DNA of 47,064 nucleotides, taken from Mycobacterium intermedium (lineage in GTDB: Bacteria; Actinomycetota; Actinomycetes; Mycobacteriales; Mycobacteriaceae). The notes beneath the pieces are model-generated. The model saw nothing but the letters and a program-made list of their open reading frames with translations, was not told the origin of the DNA and did no database searches. Both the position numbers and the translations under genes were made by a program. The number at the start of each line of letters is the position of its first letter. Position 1 is the first letter of the stretch. This document shows, piece by piece, positions 24,339 through 33,039 of the stretch. The stretch spans positions 1 to 47,064 of the forward strand of contig NZ_MVHT01000049.1 of assembly GCF_002086275.1 (NCBI RefSeq), given 5' to 3'.

Positions 24339-24995
24339 CTATTCGGACTCGCCGGAGGCCTCGGCTTCGCCGGCCTCGGCAGCAGCCTCTTCGCCTTCGG
24401 CCGCGGCCTCTTCGCCTGCGCCCTCTTCCGCGAGGTCTTCGGCGGTCGGCGCGTTCACCACGTTGACCACCAGCAGCTCGGGGTCGGAAACGAGGCTGAC
24501 GCCCTTGGGCAGCGGGATCTGGGCTGCGGTGAACTGCGTGCCTGCCTCGGCGCCCTCGATGGACACAGTCAACTGTTCCGGAATCGACAGCGCTTCGGCC
24601 TCGATCTCGATCGCGTTGGTTTCCTGCGTGACCAGGGTGTCGGGCCCGGCTTCGCCCTCGACGATGACGCTGACCTCGACGGTCACCTTCTCGCCGCGAC
24701 GCACGACCAACAGGTCGGCGTGCTGGATGGTGCGCCGGATCGGGTGAATGTCGATGGCCTTGGTGAGCGCCAGTTGCTCCTTGCCCTCGATGTCGAGGGT
24801 CAGGACGGCATTGGTGCCCGAGTGCCGCAGCACGGCGGCGAAGTCGTGCCCGGGCAGCTCGAGGTGCTGTGGGTCTGCGCCGTGGCCGTAGAGAACGGCG
24901 GGAATCTTGTCCGCGCGCCGTGCGCGCCGGGAGGCACCCTTGCCCGTCTCGGTGCGTACCTTGACGCTCAGCTTGTTGACTGTGGACTTAGCCAT
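24339..24995 (-). CDS. rplY: 50S ribosomal protein L25/general stress protein Ctc
   Basis: A 218-residue L25 of the long CTC type that binds 5S rRNA. The N-terminal L25 domain (about 8-95) has KGASRRARRADKIPAVLYG and HPIRRTIQHADLL. The TL5/CTC C-terminal beta domain follows (EVSVIVEGEAGPDTLV, QFTAAQIPLP). The last 40 residues are a Glu/Ala-rich acidic tail, disordered and typical of mycobacteria. The start at ATG 24995 (MAKSTVNKLSV) is clear from the conserved N-terminus. It is first gene of the rplY-pth operon. Confidence 0.96.
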   Translation of the reverse strand: MAKSTVNKLSVKVRTETGKGASRRARRADKIPAVLYGHGADPQHLELPGHDFAAVLRHSGTNAVLTLDIEGKEQLALTKAIDIHPIRRTIQHADLLVVRRGEKVTVEVSVIVEGEAGPDTLVTQETNAIEIEAEALSIPEQLTVSIEGAEAGTQFTAAQIPLPKGVSLVSDPELLVVNVVNAPTAEDLAEEGAGEEAAAEGEEAAAEAGEAEASGESE

Positions 24996-25095
24996 GATGT
25001 CGCTCCTGTGTGTTCTGGGGCACGGCCAGGATCGCGACGAATTGTCGGTCTCCGTCGATAACGGTGCTGGTAAAGCTGGTGCACCCTCGCCGTGA

Positions 25096-25112
25096 CGCCT
25101 GGCCAGGTTAGC
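25096..25112 (-). promoter_or_regulatory. Candidate rplY promoter -10 element
   Basis: On the minus strand GCGCTAACCTGG puts a TAACCT -10 at 25110-25105. This leaves a leader of about 100 nt before the rplY ATG. It is the best promoter-like hexamer in the 175-bp gap between the dehydrogenase and rplY. Confidence 0.4.
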
Positions 25113-25170
25113 GCATGTGCACCTCAGAGGAAAAATTCGGGCGGGCCGTCGCCGCCCGACAACTCGCACC

Positions 25171-26040
25171 TCAGAGCGGAAATTCAGTGTCGGTGAGCCG
25201 CTCCGAGAGTTCCCAAAGGGCGGCGGCGGTCGCCGCATCGCGCGCCCGTCGGCTCCGCCCCACGGCCTGAGTGCGGCCGACATAGCCGAATCGGGGGCCG
25301 ACATAGGTGTTGCCAGGGAGATCCTGGGAGGCCGCGTACAGCGTCTGACGGGCGCCGAAGTCGGCGTCGGTGGCCATGATGCGGGTGGCGGCCGAGACCA
25401 CGGCGTCGCCGAACTTGCGCCCGGATGCCCCTTGCAGGTTGGTGTGCGAGTAACCCGGGTGTGCGGCCAGCGCCCGCAGCGGCGACCCGGCGGCCTCCAG
25501 GCGGCGCTGCAACTCGCGGGTGAACAGCAGGTTCGCCAGCTTGGACTGGCTGTAGGCCAGCCAGGGTGAATACCGTCGGGCCTGCCAATTGAGGTCGTCG
25601 AGGGCGATCCGGCCCGGCCAATGCGCCATCGAGGAGACCGTCACCACCCGATCGGTGAGTTTGGGCAACAGCAGGTTGGTCAGCGCGAAGTGGCCGAGGT
25701 GGTTCGTGCCGATCTGGCTCTCGAATCCGTCGACGGTCGTTGCGTAGGGGGCAGCCATGATGCCGGCGTTGTTGATCAGCACGTCGGCCCCGTCCACGCC
25801 CTCGGCGAACGACCGCACCGACGACAGATCCTGCAGATCGAGGCGGCGCACTTCGACATGCCCGCTCATCTGGCGGGCGGCGCTCTCGCCCTTGTCGGTG
25901 TTGCGGACGGCCATGATGATTGCAGCGCCGCGGCTGGCCAACTCGCGGGCCGTCACCGCGCCCAGGCCGCTGTTGGCGCCGGTGATGATCACCGTGCGCC
26001 CGGCGAACGAAGGAAGATCAGCTGCCGTCCATCCCGTCAC
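25171..26040 (-). CDS. Short-chain dehydrogenase/reductase, retinol-dehydrogenase-like
   Basis: A 289-residue NAD(P)-dependent oxidoreductase. The cofactor motif is TGANSGLG (20-27) and a basic residue after the second strand (VRNTDK) suggests NADPH. NNAGIM follows, then the catalytic Ser in VVTVSSMAH and Tyr/Lys in YSQSKLANL. The class resembles mycobacterial proteins annotated as light-dependent protochlorophyllide reductase or retinol dehydrogenase-like; the substrate is unknown. It is not at this place in M. tuberculosis. It lies downstream of the P450 gene on the same strand with a 26-bp gap, so the two probably act on one pathway. Confidence 0.9.
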   Translation of the reverse strand: MTGWTAADLPSFAGRTVIITGANSGLGAVTARELASRGAAIIMAVRNTDKGESAARQMSGHVEVRRLDLQDLSSVRSFAEGVDGADVLINNAGIMAAPYATTVDGFESQIGTNHLGHFALTNLLLPKLTDRVVTVSSMAHWPGRIALDDLNWQARRYSPWLAYSQSKLANLLFTRELQRRLEAAGSPLRALAAHPGYSHTNLQGASGRKFGDAVVSAATRIMATDADFGARQTLYAASQDLPGNTYVGPRFGYVGRTQAVGRSRRARDAATAAALWELSERLTDTEFPL

Positions 26041-26066
26041 GGTTGCTTACTGTAGAGAGCCGCTTC

Positions 26067-27311
26067 TCACCACTTGTCGAACGCCAACGGAAGGGTGGTG
26101 GGCCCGGTGATCCCGGCCATGGATCTCCACGGGGCCGGGCCGGTCTGACGGGCCTTGGGCATGCGGGAGGGGATCACCCGAAGCGCCTCGGTCAGTTCCA
26201 ACCGTGCCAGGTGAGCACCGAGGCAATAGTGCACGCCGCCTCCGAAATTCATGATGGCCGCACTGTTGGTTCGGGTGATGTCGAACTGGTCCGGATCTTC
26301 GAAGACCTCCGGGTCGCGGTTGGCGGCGGCGGTGTTGCCGAGCACGATGGTGCCCGCCGGGATGCGGATCCCAGCGAGTTCGACGTCCTCGGCGGCCTGC
26401 CGGATGGTGCCGAAAATGATTGGGGAATAACGCATTAGCTCATGCACGGCGTCAGATGCCAGTTCGGGGTTGCGGGCCAGCAGGTCCCACTGGGCCGGAT
26501 GCGCGCACAACACCTGTATCGCCGCGGCGAGCTGGTTGCGCGTGGTGTCGGTGCCGGCGCCGAGCAGGGTGCCGCACAGCATGAGCAGTTCGTCGTGAGT
26601 GAGGCGGTCACCGTCATCTTCGGCGCGGATGAGATCGGAGATCAGGTCATCGGACAGCGACACCCGTCGGCGCCGGATCAATTCCTCTATATAGGCATCC
26701 AGTTCACGCCACGCCGCCAAGATCTCCGGAGTGTCCTCGACCACATTGGTTTCGAAGACCTTCTTGATGGCATCGGTCCAATCGGAAAACAGCTGCCAGT
26801 CCTGTGGCGGCGCGCCGAGCAGCGCACAGATGACCGGTGTGGGGTAGCGCCGGGCGATGTCGGCGACCAGATCGCAGTGCCCGACGGCGGCGCAGGGTTC
26901 GACCAAGCCGGTGATGACGTCGACGATCAAGCCCCGAAGCCGTTCTGCGGCGCGGGGTGAAAAGGCCTTCGACACCAGGCGCCGCAGCCGGTGATGAGCC
27001 GCGCCGTCCAAACCGAGGATGTTGCTGGTTGCCCTGTCCCACAGGGGACCCGAGGTGATTCCTTGCACGCTGAGTCCCAGCCCCTGCGCGGTGACGAAGC
27101 GGTTGTCGCGCAGCACCTTGCGGACCAGGTCGTAGGTCAGCACTTCGGGGCCGTAGAGGCCGATGGCGATTGGCGAGACGGCGCGCGTCGCGGCGATGAC
27201 GCGGTGCGCTTCTGCCGGGTCGGTGAATTGGTCGTAGGCGATGGTGGGCAGTGCGGCGTCAAGACCGGTGGGGCAGACGCTGGGGCAATCGAGCGCTGTT
27301 TGGATCGTCAT
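26067..27311 (-). CDS. Cytochrome P450
   Basis: A 414-residue soluble bacterial P450 monooxygenase. The I-helix oxygen-binding motif is LLGAGTDTTRNQ. The ExxR is in ELMRY, and the haem-binding loop is FGGGVHYCLGAHLARLE with its Cys thiolate ligand. The N-terminus carries no membrane anchor. The CYP family cannot be named with confidence from sequence alone. The ATG at 27311 (MTIQTALDC) is chosen because upstream frames run into the regulatory spacer. The gene is transcribed divergently from the LuxR-family regulator and upstream of the dehydrogenase, which suggests regulated oxidation of a lipid or steroid-like compound. No ferredoxin gene lies beside it. Confidence 0.93.
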   Translation of the reverse strand: MTIQTALDCPSVCPTGLDAALPTIAYDQFTDPAEAHRVIAATRAVSPIAIGLYGPEVLTYDLVRKVLRDNRFVTAQGLGLSVQGITSGPLWDRATSNILGLDGAAHHRLRRLVSKAFSPRAAERLRGLIVDVITGLVEPCAAVGHCDLVADIARRYPTPVICALLGAPPQDWQLFSDWTDAIKKVFETNVVEDTPEILAAWRELDAYIEELIRRRRVSLSDDLISDLIRAEDDGDRLTHDELLMLCGTLLGAGTDTTRNQLAAAIQVLCAHPAQWDLLARNPELASDAVHELMRYSPIIFGTIRQAAEDVELAGIRIPAGTIVLGNTAAANRDPEVFEDPDQFDITRTNSAAIMNFGGGVHYCLGAHLARLELTEALRVIPSRMPKARQTGPAPWRSMAGITGPTTLPLAFDKW

Positions 27312-27441
27312 GGGCTTGACTATCCGGCGGTCGGCGCCCAGAAAGATCCGCCGCTGCGCGCATTTTTGCGCGCACCGACCGCGCAATTGCGCGCAGCCCT
27401 CGGCCCGAACCGCGCGGTTTCGCCGATGTATTGCGTAGGTT
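27312..27441. promoter_or_regulatory. P450/LuxR divergent regulatory region with three TGCGCGCA palindromes
   Basis: The 8-bp palindrome TGCGCGCA occurs at 27355-27362, 27367-27374 and 27388-27395. The third copy overlaps a 12-bp palindrome, GCGCAATTGCGC (27381-27392). The arrangement looks like clustered operator half-sites between two divergent genes. The same GCGCAATT word reappears as an inverted pair beyond the LuxR gene at 30804-30835. Confidence 0.6.
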
Positions 27442-27462
27442 GTGGCGGCGATGCTGGCTACC

Positions 27463-30400
27463 ATGAGCCAACACGCGGAGATGCCTGCGCTGACCTGGAG
27501 TGAGTTGGGTGTGAGCGAGTTGCTGCCGACCGGGACGGTGACGCTGCTGCTCGCTGATGTCGAGGGGTCGACGCGATTGTGGGAGACCCAGCCCGGGCAG
27601 ATGACGGCGGCGCTGGCGGCGTTGAACCGGACGGTGGATGAGACAGTCGCCGCATACGACGGAGTGCGCCCGGTGGAGCAGGGTGAGGGCGACAGTTTCG
27701 TGGCGGCGTTCGCGCGGGCGTCCGATGCGGTGGGATGTGCGCTGGCGCTGCAGCGAGCGCCGTTGGCGCCGATCAAGCTGCGTATCGGCCTGCACACCGG
27801 TGAGATCCAGTTGCGCGATGAGGGCAATTACACCGGCCCGACGATCAACCGCACGGCACGAATCCGTGATTTGGCGCACGGTGGTCAGACGGTCTTGTCG
27901 GGGGTGACGGAATCCCTTGTCGTGGACCGGCTGCCCGACGGTGTGTGGTTGACCGATCTGGGCAGTTATCCGTTGCGGGGTGTGCCGCGCCCAGAGCGAG
28001 TGGTGCAGTTGTGCCATCCCGAGTTGCGCAACGAGTTCCCGCCGCTGCGGGTCCGCACAGCGGTTGCGTCGCACAACATTCCGGCGCAGCTGACAAGCTT
28101 CGTTGGGCGTCAACGCGAGATGGCGGAGCTACGACGATTGGTGGCCGACAACCGGCTGGTCACCTTGACCGGTGCCGGGGGAGCGGGCAAGACGAGACTT
28201 GCCGTCGAGGTCGCCTCGCAACTCGGGGCGGAGTTCACCGACGGGTTGTGGTACGTCGACCTGGCCCCGATCAACAATGCTGCCGCGGTGCCGGTAACGG
28301 TCGCGCGCACACTGGGTCTGCCCGATCAGCCGGGCCGTTCCACCATCGAACTGCTGGGGCGGTTCTTCGCCGAGAAGACGATGTTGATGCTGCTCGACAA
28401 TTGCGAGCATCTGCTCGATGCGTGCGGGGGCATGGTCGTCGACCTGTTGCGGTCGTGCCCGCAATTGACGGTTCTGACGACCAGTCGTGAGCCGCTGGGG
28501 GTCCCCGGGGAAATGAGCTGGCGGGTGCCGTCCTTGGCGGTTGCCGACGAGGCGGTCGAATTGTTCAGTGATCGGGCCCGGCGGGCCCGCCCCGATTTCG
28601 TTGTCGACCAAGCTAATTCGGAGCTAGTGGGCGAGATCTGTGCGCGCCTGGACGGAATGCCGTTGGCCATCGAGCTTGCCGCTGCGCGCACTCGGGCCCT
28701 GTCGCTGACCCAGATACTGAACAGCTTGCATGACCGGTTCCGCTTACTCACCGGGGGTGCACGTACCGCGGTGCGTCGACAGCAGACGCTGCGGGCGTCG
28801 GTCGATTGGTCGCACGCGCTGCTGACCGATCCCGAGCGGATTCTGTTTCGCCGGCTTGCGGTGTTTTCCGGCGGGTTCGACCTCGATGCCGCTCAGGCGG
28901 TGGGTGCCAGCAACGAGGTCGAGGGTTACCAGTTGCTGGATCAACTGACCCTGTTGGTCGATAAGTCACTGGTGGTCGCTGACGATACTGCTGGGGGCAT
29001 GCGCTACCGACTGCTGGAAACAGTGCGCCACTACGCGCAGGAAAAGCTTGGCGAGTCCGGTGAGGCCGACGAAGTACGCACCCGACACCGTGACTATTAC
29101 GTCGGCACGGCGTTGCGTCTCGCACTGGCGGCTCTACCCGGCGACCAGCCTTTGCTGGACTGGGCGCCGGTCGAGATCGACAACCTGCGGACCGCTTTCG
29201 TGTGGTGCCGGGAGAACGGCGACCCTGAGACGGCACTGCGGCTGTTGTCGTCGTTACAGCAGTTCTGGCTCAGAAGCGGGCGGTTGCGCGAGGCGCTCAC
29301 CGGCTTCGACGCTGTGTTAGCCGAGGTGCGTCCTGGGCAGGTCGCGCCATCGGTCTGGGTCTGGGCTGTGGGCGACCGCAGCACCCTGGCCTTGGTGGCG
29401 GGTCTGCCAGCCGACCCGGATGTGACGCAGGAAGCGCTGGCCATTGCCCGTCAACTGGGCGACCCGATGCTGATCGCCCAGGCTCTCGCTGCCTGCGGAA
29501 TGCTCGCCTACTACGACTCCGAACTCGGCCAGCCCTACCTCACCGAGGCCATCGAGTTCGCCCGCGCCAGAGGTGATCGGTGGCGGCTGTGCCAGCTCTT
29601 GGCCTACCAGACGAGCGTGAGCGTTTATGACGGAGACCTGCTCGCGGCCCGGGCGTTTGGCGAAGAGGGGCGGGAGATCGCCGACGCGCTGGGCGACCGC
29701 TTCACCGTTGCCAGCGGCGGCGTCTGGCTGTGCGGGACCCTGGCCATCCTGGGCGAGTTTCCCCGCGCTTGCGCGATCATCGAAGAAATCCTTGGGGAGG
29801 TTGAACGATCTGTAGACCTCACCTTGCAGGTCTACGCACATACGGTCCACGCGAATGTGCTTGCGTTCCAGGGCGAGGCGGACGCAGCCGGCGTCGCAGC
29901 GCAAGCTGCGCTGGTGGCCGCGGAGTCCGTCGGCGGCTACTTCGGAGACGCGGTGTATGCGGTGCTGGCCCACGCGGCGGTGGCCGCCGGCGACACCGTT
30001 GTGGCCAGGCAGGCGTCCCAGGCGTCTTGGCAGCAGACTGATGAGCGCCGCCAGGCGTTCCTTGCTACCTTCAATCCGCTCGCCGAGGCGGCACTCGCGG
30101 CGGGCGACTTGGTGGCCGCGCGCGAATGGGCCGACCGGACCGTAGCGCTGGTACCGGGTGGCCATCAAGTGCGCGCGCTGACGATTCGGGCCTGTGTCGC
30201 AGCGGCCCAAGGGGACCTGGACCAAGCAGAGCGCGACGCCCACGACGCCCTTGCGGTCGCCACGCGTACCCAGGCATTCATGCGCGTCCCCCAGACCTTC
30301 GAGTGCCTTGCCCGGCTGACGGCCGATGCCGGCAACCCGCACTATGCGACGCGATTGTCAGGGGCGGCGCACGCGATGCGGCAGCGCATGGCCCAACGTC

Positions 30401-30759
30401 GCTTTCCGATGTACGAAGCCGACTACGAAGCAACCGTGACCACCCTTCGCCAGACGCTGGGGGCGACCGATTTCAACTCTGCCTGGGCCGATGGTTCGGC
30501 CCTGTCCGTCGAGGAAGCGATCGCCTATGCGCAGCGTGGCCGTGGCGAGCGTAGGCGTCCGACGAGTGGTTGGGGGTCGTTGACTCCGACGGAGCTCGAT
30601 GTGGTGCGCCTGGTCCGTGAAGGATTGGGAAACAAAGAAGTCGGCGCTCGTCTTTTCATCTCGCCCCGCACCGTGCAGAGCCACCTAACCCACGTTTACG
30701 CAAAGCTCGGCCTAGAATCACGGGTGCAGTTGGTCCAAGAAGCAGGCCAGCACGTCTGA
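27463..30759 (+). CDS. Nucleotide cyclase-ATPase-TPR-LuxR regulator
   Basis: A protein of about 1098 residues in the mycobacterial family of Rv0386, Rv1358 and Rv2488c. Domains in order are a class III nucleotide cyclase (about 20-185; LLLADVEGSTRLW and GEGDSFVAAF carry the two metal Asp residues), then an NB-ARC/AAA ATPase with Walker A GAGGAGKTRLAVEV and a Walker B-like MLMLLDNCEH. A long helical TPR-like region follows, and then a C-terminal LuxR HTH (TPTELDVVRLVREGLGNKEV, then SPRTVQSHLTHVY). The large sensory middle suggests a STAND-type switch that binds DNA on stimulation. Whether the cyclase is active is not certain. Starts at 27442 (GTG), 27451 and 27463 are all possible and no good Shine-Dalgarno sequence decides; I use MSQHAEMP. 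It is divergent from the P450. Confidence 0.92.
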   Translation: MSQHAEMPALTWSELGVSELLPTGTVTLLLADVEGSTRLWETQPGQMTAALAALNRTVDETVAAYDGVRPVEQGEGDSFVAAFARASDAVGCALALQRAPLAPIKLRIGLHTGEIQLRDEGNYTGPTINRTARIRDLAHGGQTVLSGVTESLVVDRLPDGVWLTDLGSYPLRGVPRPERVVQLCHPELRNEFPPLRVRTAVASHNIPAQLTSFVGRQREMAELRRLVADNRLVTLTGAGGAGKTRLAVEVASQLGAEFTDGLWYVDLAPINNAAAVPVTVARTLGLPDQPGRSTIELLGRFFAEKTMLMLLDNCEHLLDACGGMVVDLLRSCPQLTVLTTSREPLGVPGEMSWRVPSLAVADEAVELFSDRARRARPDFVVDQANSELVGEICARLDGMPLAIELAAARTRALSLTQILNSLHDRFRLLTGGARTAVRRQQTLRASVDWSHALLTDPERILFRRLAVFSGGFDLDAAQAVGASNEVEGYQLLDQLTLLVDKSLVVADDTAGGMRYRLLETVRHYAQEKLGESGEADEVRTRHRDYYVGTALRLALAALPGDQPLLDWAPVEIDNLRTAFVWCRENGDPETALRLLSSLQQFWLRSGRLREALTGFDAVLAEVRPGQVAPSVWVWAVGDRSTLALVAGLPADPDVTQEALAIARQLGDPMLIAQALAACGMLAYYDSELGQPYLTEAIEFARARGDRWRLCQLLAYQTSVSVYDGDLLAARAFGEEGREIADALGDRFTVASGGVWLCGTLAILGEFPRACAIIEEILGEVERSVDLTLQVYAHTVHANVLAFQGEADAAGVAAQAALVAAESVGGYFGDAVYAVLAHAAVAAGDTVVARQASQASWQQTDERRQAFLATFNPLAEAALAAGDLVAAREWADRTVALVPGGHQVRALTIRACVAAAQGDLDQAERDAHDALAVATRTQAFMRVPQTFECLARLTADAGNPHYATRLSGAAHAMRQRMAQRRFPMYEADYEATVTTLRQTLGATDFNSAWADGSALSVEEAIAYAQRGRGERRRPTSGWGSLTPTELDVVRLVREGLGNKEVGARLFISPRTVQSHLTHVYAKLGLESRVQLVQEAGQHV

Positions 30760-30803
30760 CGCCAGTCGTCGCTGCGCCCTTGTTGGGCGGCGATGTGCGC
30801 CCT

Positions 30804-30835
30804 GCGCAATTCTTTGTTTTGCTATGAAATTGCGC
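30804..30835. promoter_or_regulatory. Inverted GCGCAATT pair upstream of the membrane GGDEF gene
   Basis: GCGCAATT (30804-30811) and its exact complement AATTGCGC (30828-30835) are separated by 16 nt. It lies between the LuxR gene and the GGDEF gene, about 88 nt before the latter's start. It matches the GCGCAATTGCGC palindrome found between the P450 and LuxR genes, so one regulator may bind both. As RNA it would be a weak hairpin without a U-tract, so a DNA operator is the better reading. Confidence 0.55.
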
Positions 30836-30922
30836 GCGGGCCCACCGGCAAGATCAGCGATGTGCCACGATTTGTGCGTCTGAAAGCGGCGAGAGTCTGT
30901 GGTACCGACGGGGAGCCAAACA

Positions 30923-31996
30923 TTGATCGAGATGATTCGCCGATGGTGGCGGCCCGATCAGTACGATTGGCTTTCCGGCTATCTCGGGGCGCGGGGTGTC
31001 AGCGGCATCACACGGGCGGTGATCGCGGCCATTGCCGGTTCCATGGTGTTGTGTCTGCTCGTACTCCTCTTCGGTTCCGACGGTCCCCGCGACACGCGGG
31101 GGGTCGTCATGACCTGGATCGCGGTCGCGTTGGGAGTGATCGGGGCCTTGCTGTGGATTTGGCGTTGGCCAAGCCGAATACAGTCGGTGGCCTTCGCAGG
31201 GTTGTGCAACATCGCCGTCGCGTTGGCGTGTCTGGCGCACCCGGAGCCACTGGCCGCGCTGATCGGGTGTACAGCGTTTGCCACGTTCGGCGCGTACATC
31301 GCGTTCTTTCACAACGCCGGATTTGTGCTTTACAACTTCGCGGTGGCGGCAGTCGTCGGAGTCTACGAGGCCGCACGACTGGCCGCGGCCGGACACCCCT
31401 CATTGGCTGGGGTGGATTTGTGGCTGGTGGTCGAGGTCAACATCGCCCTGCCGCTGGCGATCGCAGGCCTGGTCCGTGCTTTGGCGGGTGATCTGTTGCG
31501 CGCCGACCGCGATCCCTTGACCGGGCTGCTCAACCGACGGTCCTTTCAGCAAAACGCGCTGGGAATGATGCTGGCCCGCCGGGGCATCGACTCTCACATG
31601 GTGGTGTTGCTGATCGATCTGGACAACTTCAAAGGGCTCAACGACATGCGTGGCCACGCCGCCGGTGACAACGCCCTCGTCCAGGTTGCCCAGTCGCTAC
31701 TGGCCGCAGCAGGTGATCGGGCGGTCGTCGCACGCACCGGCGGCGAGGAATTTATTCTTGCGGGCACTTCGGCGGGTTGCAACGCGGAGCCTTTGGCGGG
31801 CCAGATGTGCCAGGCGATCGCGGCCTCGGCCGCCGGGGTCACCGCGAGCATCGGCACCGCCTGTGCGCGTTTAGAAGATACCGTTCCCAGCGAACACCAG
31901 CCACTGCTCGAGGAATTGATCGCCGCCGCGGATGCGGCGATGTACGAGGCGAAGCGGCTGGGCGGAAATCGCGCGAAACACCACGAGCTCTGCTGA
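30923..31996 (+). CDS. Membrane-bound GGDEF diguanylate cyclase
   Basis: A 357-residue protein. Six hydrophobic segments lie at about residues 31-50, 61-81, 87-105, 109-129, 133-152 and 165-186, followed by a cytoplasmic GGDEF domain (about 193-355). It has DPLTGLLNRRSF and an intact active-site variant RTGGEEFI (GGEEF 273-277), so it should make c-di-GMP. No RxxD inhibitory site is seen. The TTG start at 30923 (MIEMIRRWW) is supported by GGGGAG 7 nt upstream; an ATG three codons later lacks good spacing. It lies downstream of the LuxR-cyclase gene on the same strand with a 163-bp gap containing the GCGCAATT pair. Confidence 0.9.
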   Translation: MIEMIRRWWRPDQYDWLSGYLGARGVSGITRAVIAAIAGSMVLCLLVLLFGSDGPRDTRGVVMTWIAVALGVIGALLWIWRWPSRIQSVAFAGLCNIAVALACLAHPEPLAALIGCTAFATFGAYIAFFHNAGFVLYNFAVAAVVGVYEAARLAAAGHPSLAGVDLWLVVEVNIALPLAIAGLVRALAGDLLRADRDPLTGLLNRRSFQQNALGMMLARRGIDSHMVVLLIDLDNFKGLNDMRGHAAGDNALVQVAQSLLAAAGDRAVVARTGGEEFILAGTSAGCNAEPLAGQMCQAIAASAAGVTASIGTACARLEDTVPSEHQPLLEELIAAADAAMYEAKRLGGNRAKHHELC

Positions 31997-32023
31997 TCTC
32001 ATGCCGAGCGCGGCTTGGCCGGG

Positions 32024-32686
32024 CTACTTTCTGGCGACCACGAATCCGCGAATGATCGTCTCGATGTCCTTCGCTTCGGGGCCCGCCTGCTCGGCGAGGC
32101 TGGTGATGGTCAGCTGAACCAGGAACTTCTCTTGGCCCGGCCCGGGGCTGGTGGGAATCACAATCCGGTTCCAGGTGTGCAGTCGCTGTCCCTCGAGGTT
32201 GTAGCTGCCCTGCAGCATCGACGACGGAAAACCATTGAAATCCGCGGAAGACTCGTCGAGCTTCTTGAAGTTGTCGAATAGGTACGCGTCGGCGTTGCCG
32301 TGCCTGGCGACTTCGACCGGGTCAAAGGTTCCGGTCAACGTGAACACGACCAGCCTGGCCGTCGGATACTTGCGGCCTTTCGAAAGCAACACCGTTTCCG
32401 GGGGGATGTTCGGATTGGTAAACCGCTCCCACCCCGGGGGCGTCGGAATGGACACCGTGAGGCCTGGCAGCGAATCGGTCGCCACTTGATGCCCGCCGAC
32501 ACCGATGCTTTCCAGATACTTCGACAGGGGGACGGGCTTCTCGGTGGTCGTAGGCGTACTGGTTTGCGAGCTGGGCGTCAGGATCGTTTGATAGTCGGGG
32601 ACTTTCGGTCCGCAGGCCACGGCGGAGCCGGTCAGAACGGCCAAAGCGGCAGCGGCCGCGATTCGTCCTATAGCCGGTGCTCTCAC
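32024..32686 (-). CDS. lpqT: Lipoprotein LpqT
   Basis: A 220-residue lipoprotein of the LpqN/LpqT family. The signal peptide is followed by the lipobox SAVAC (Cys25), a Thr/Ser-rich linker and a compact alpha/beta domain (LPGLTVSIPTPPGWERF, then YPTARLVVFTLTGTFDPVEV). It is equivalent to Rv1016c. The related LpqN binds envelope biosynthesis proteins, but LpqT function is poorly defined. The GTG start at 32686 overlaps the arsC-like stop as GTGA, so translation is coupled to that gene and to prs. Confidence 0.93.
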   Translation of the reverse strand: MRAPAIGRIAAAAALAVLTGSAVACGPKVPDYQTILTPSSQTSTPTTTEKPVPLSKYLESIGVGGHQVATDSLPGLTVSIPTPPGWERFTNPNIPPETVLLSKGRKYPTARLVVFTLTGTFDPVEVARHGNADAYLFDNFKKLDESSADFNGFPSSMLQGSYNLEGQRLHTWNRIVIPTSPGPGQEKFLVQLTITSLAEQAGPEAKDIETIIRGFVVARK

Positions 32687-33039
32687 AGAATCTCGCGGAC
32701 CGTATCGATCGGCCTCGCCAGCCGCGTGCCCTTGGGCGTGACGACAAATGGCCGCTCGATCAGGATGGGGTGTTCGGCCATCGCATCGAGCAACTCGTCA
32801 TCGGTCGCGTCGGCCAGATTGAGTTCGGTGTACAGCGATTCGCGTTTGCGAACCGCGGTGCGCACGTCGATGCCGGCGTCGCGGATCATGCCTTTCAGCT
32901 CGTCGCGGGACGGCGGCGTTTTCAGATACTGCACCACAGTGGGCTCTATGCCGTTGTCCCGCAACAGATCTAACGTCTTGCGCGACGTGCTGCATTTCGG
33001 GTTGTGGTAGATGACTGTCTTACCCTGGGCAGCAGCCAT
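32683..33039 (-). CDS. arsC: ArsC-family thioredoxin-fold reductase
   Basis: A 118-residue protein of the glutaredoxin-dependent arsenate reductase/Spx fold. The catalytic Cys16 lies in YHNPKCSTSRKTL, and the three arginines expected in ArsC (about Arg60, Arg96 and Arg106, in RDAGIDVR, IERPFVV and GTRLARP) are present, so arsenate reduction is plausible. Its ATG (33039) directly abuts the prs stop and its stop overlaps the lpqT start, which makes it a middle gene of a fused operon. It is not in this place in M. tuberculosis as I recall it. There are no arsenic transport or ArsR genes nearby, so a redox role other than arsenic resistance is possible. Confidence 0.9.
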   Translation of the reverse strand: MAAAQGKTVIYHNPKCSTSRKTLDLLRDNGIEPTVVQYLKTPPSRDELKGMIRDAGIDVRTAVRKRESLYTELNLADATDDELLDAMAEHPILIERPFVVTPKGTRLARPIDTVREIL

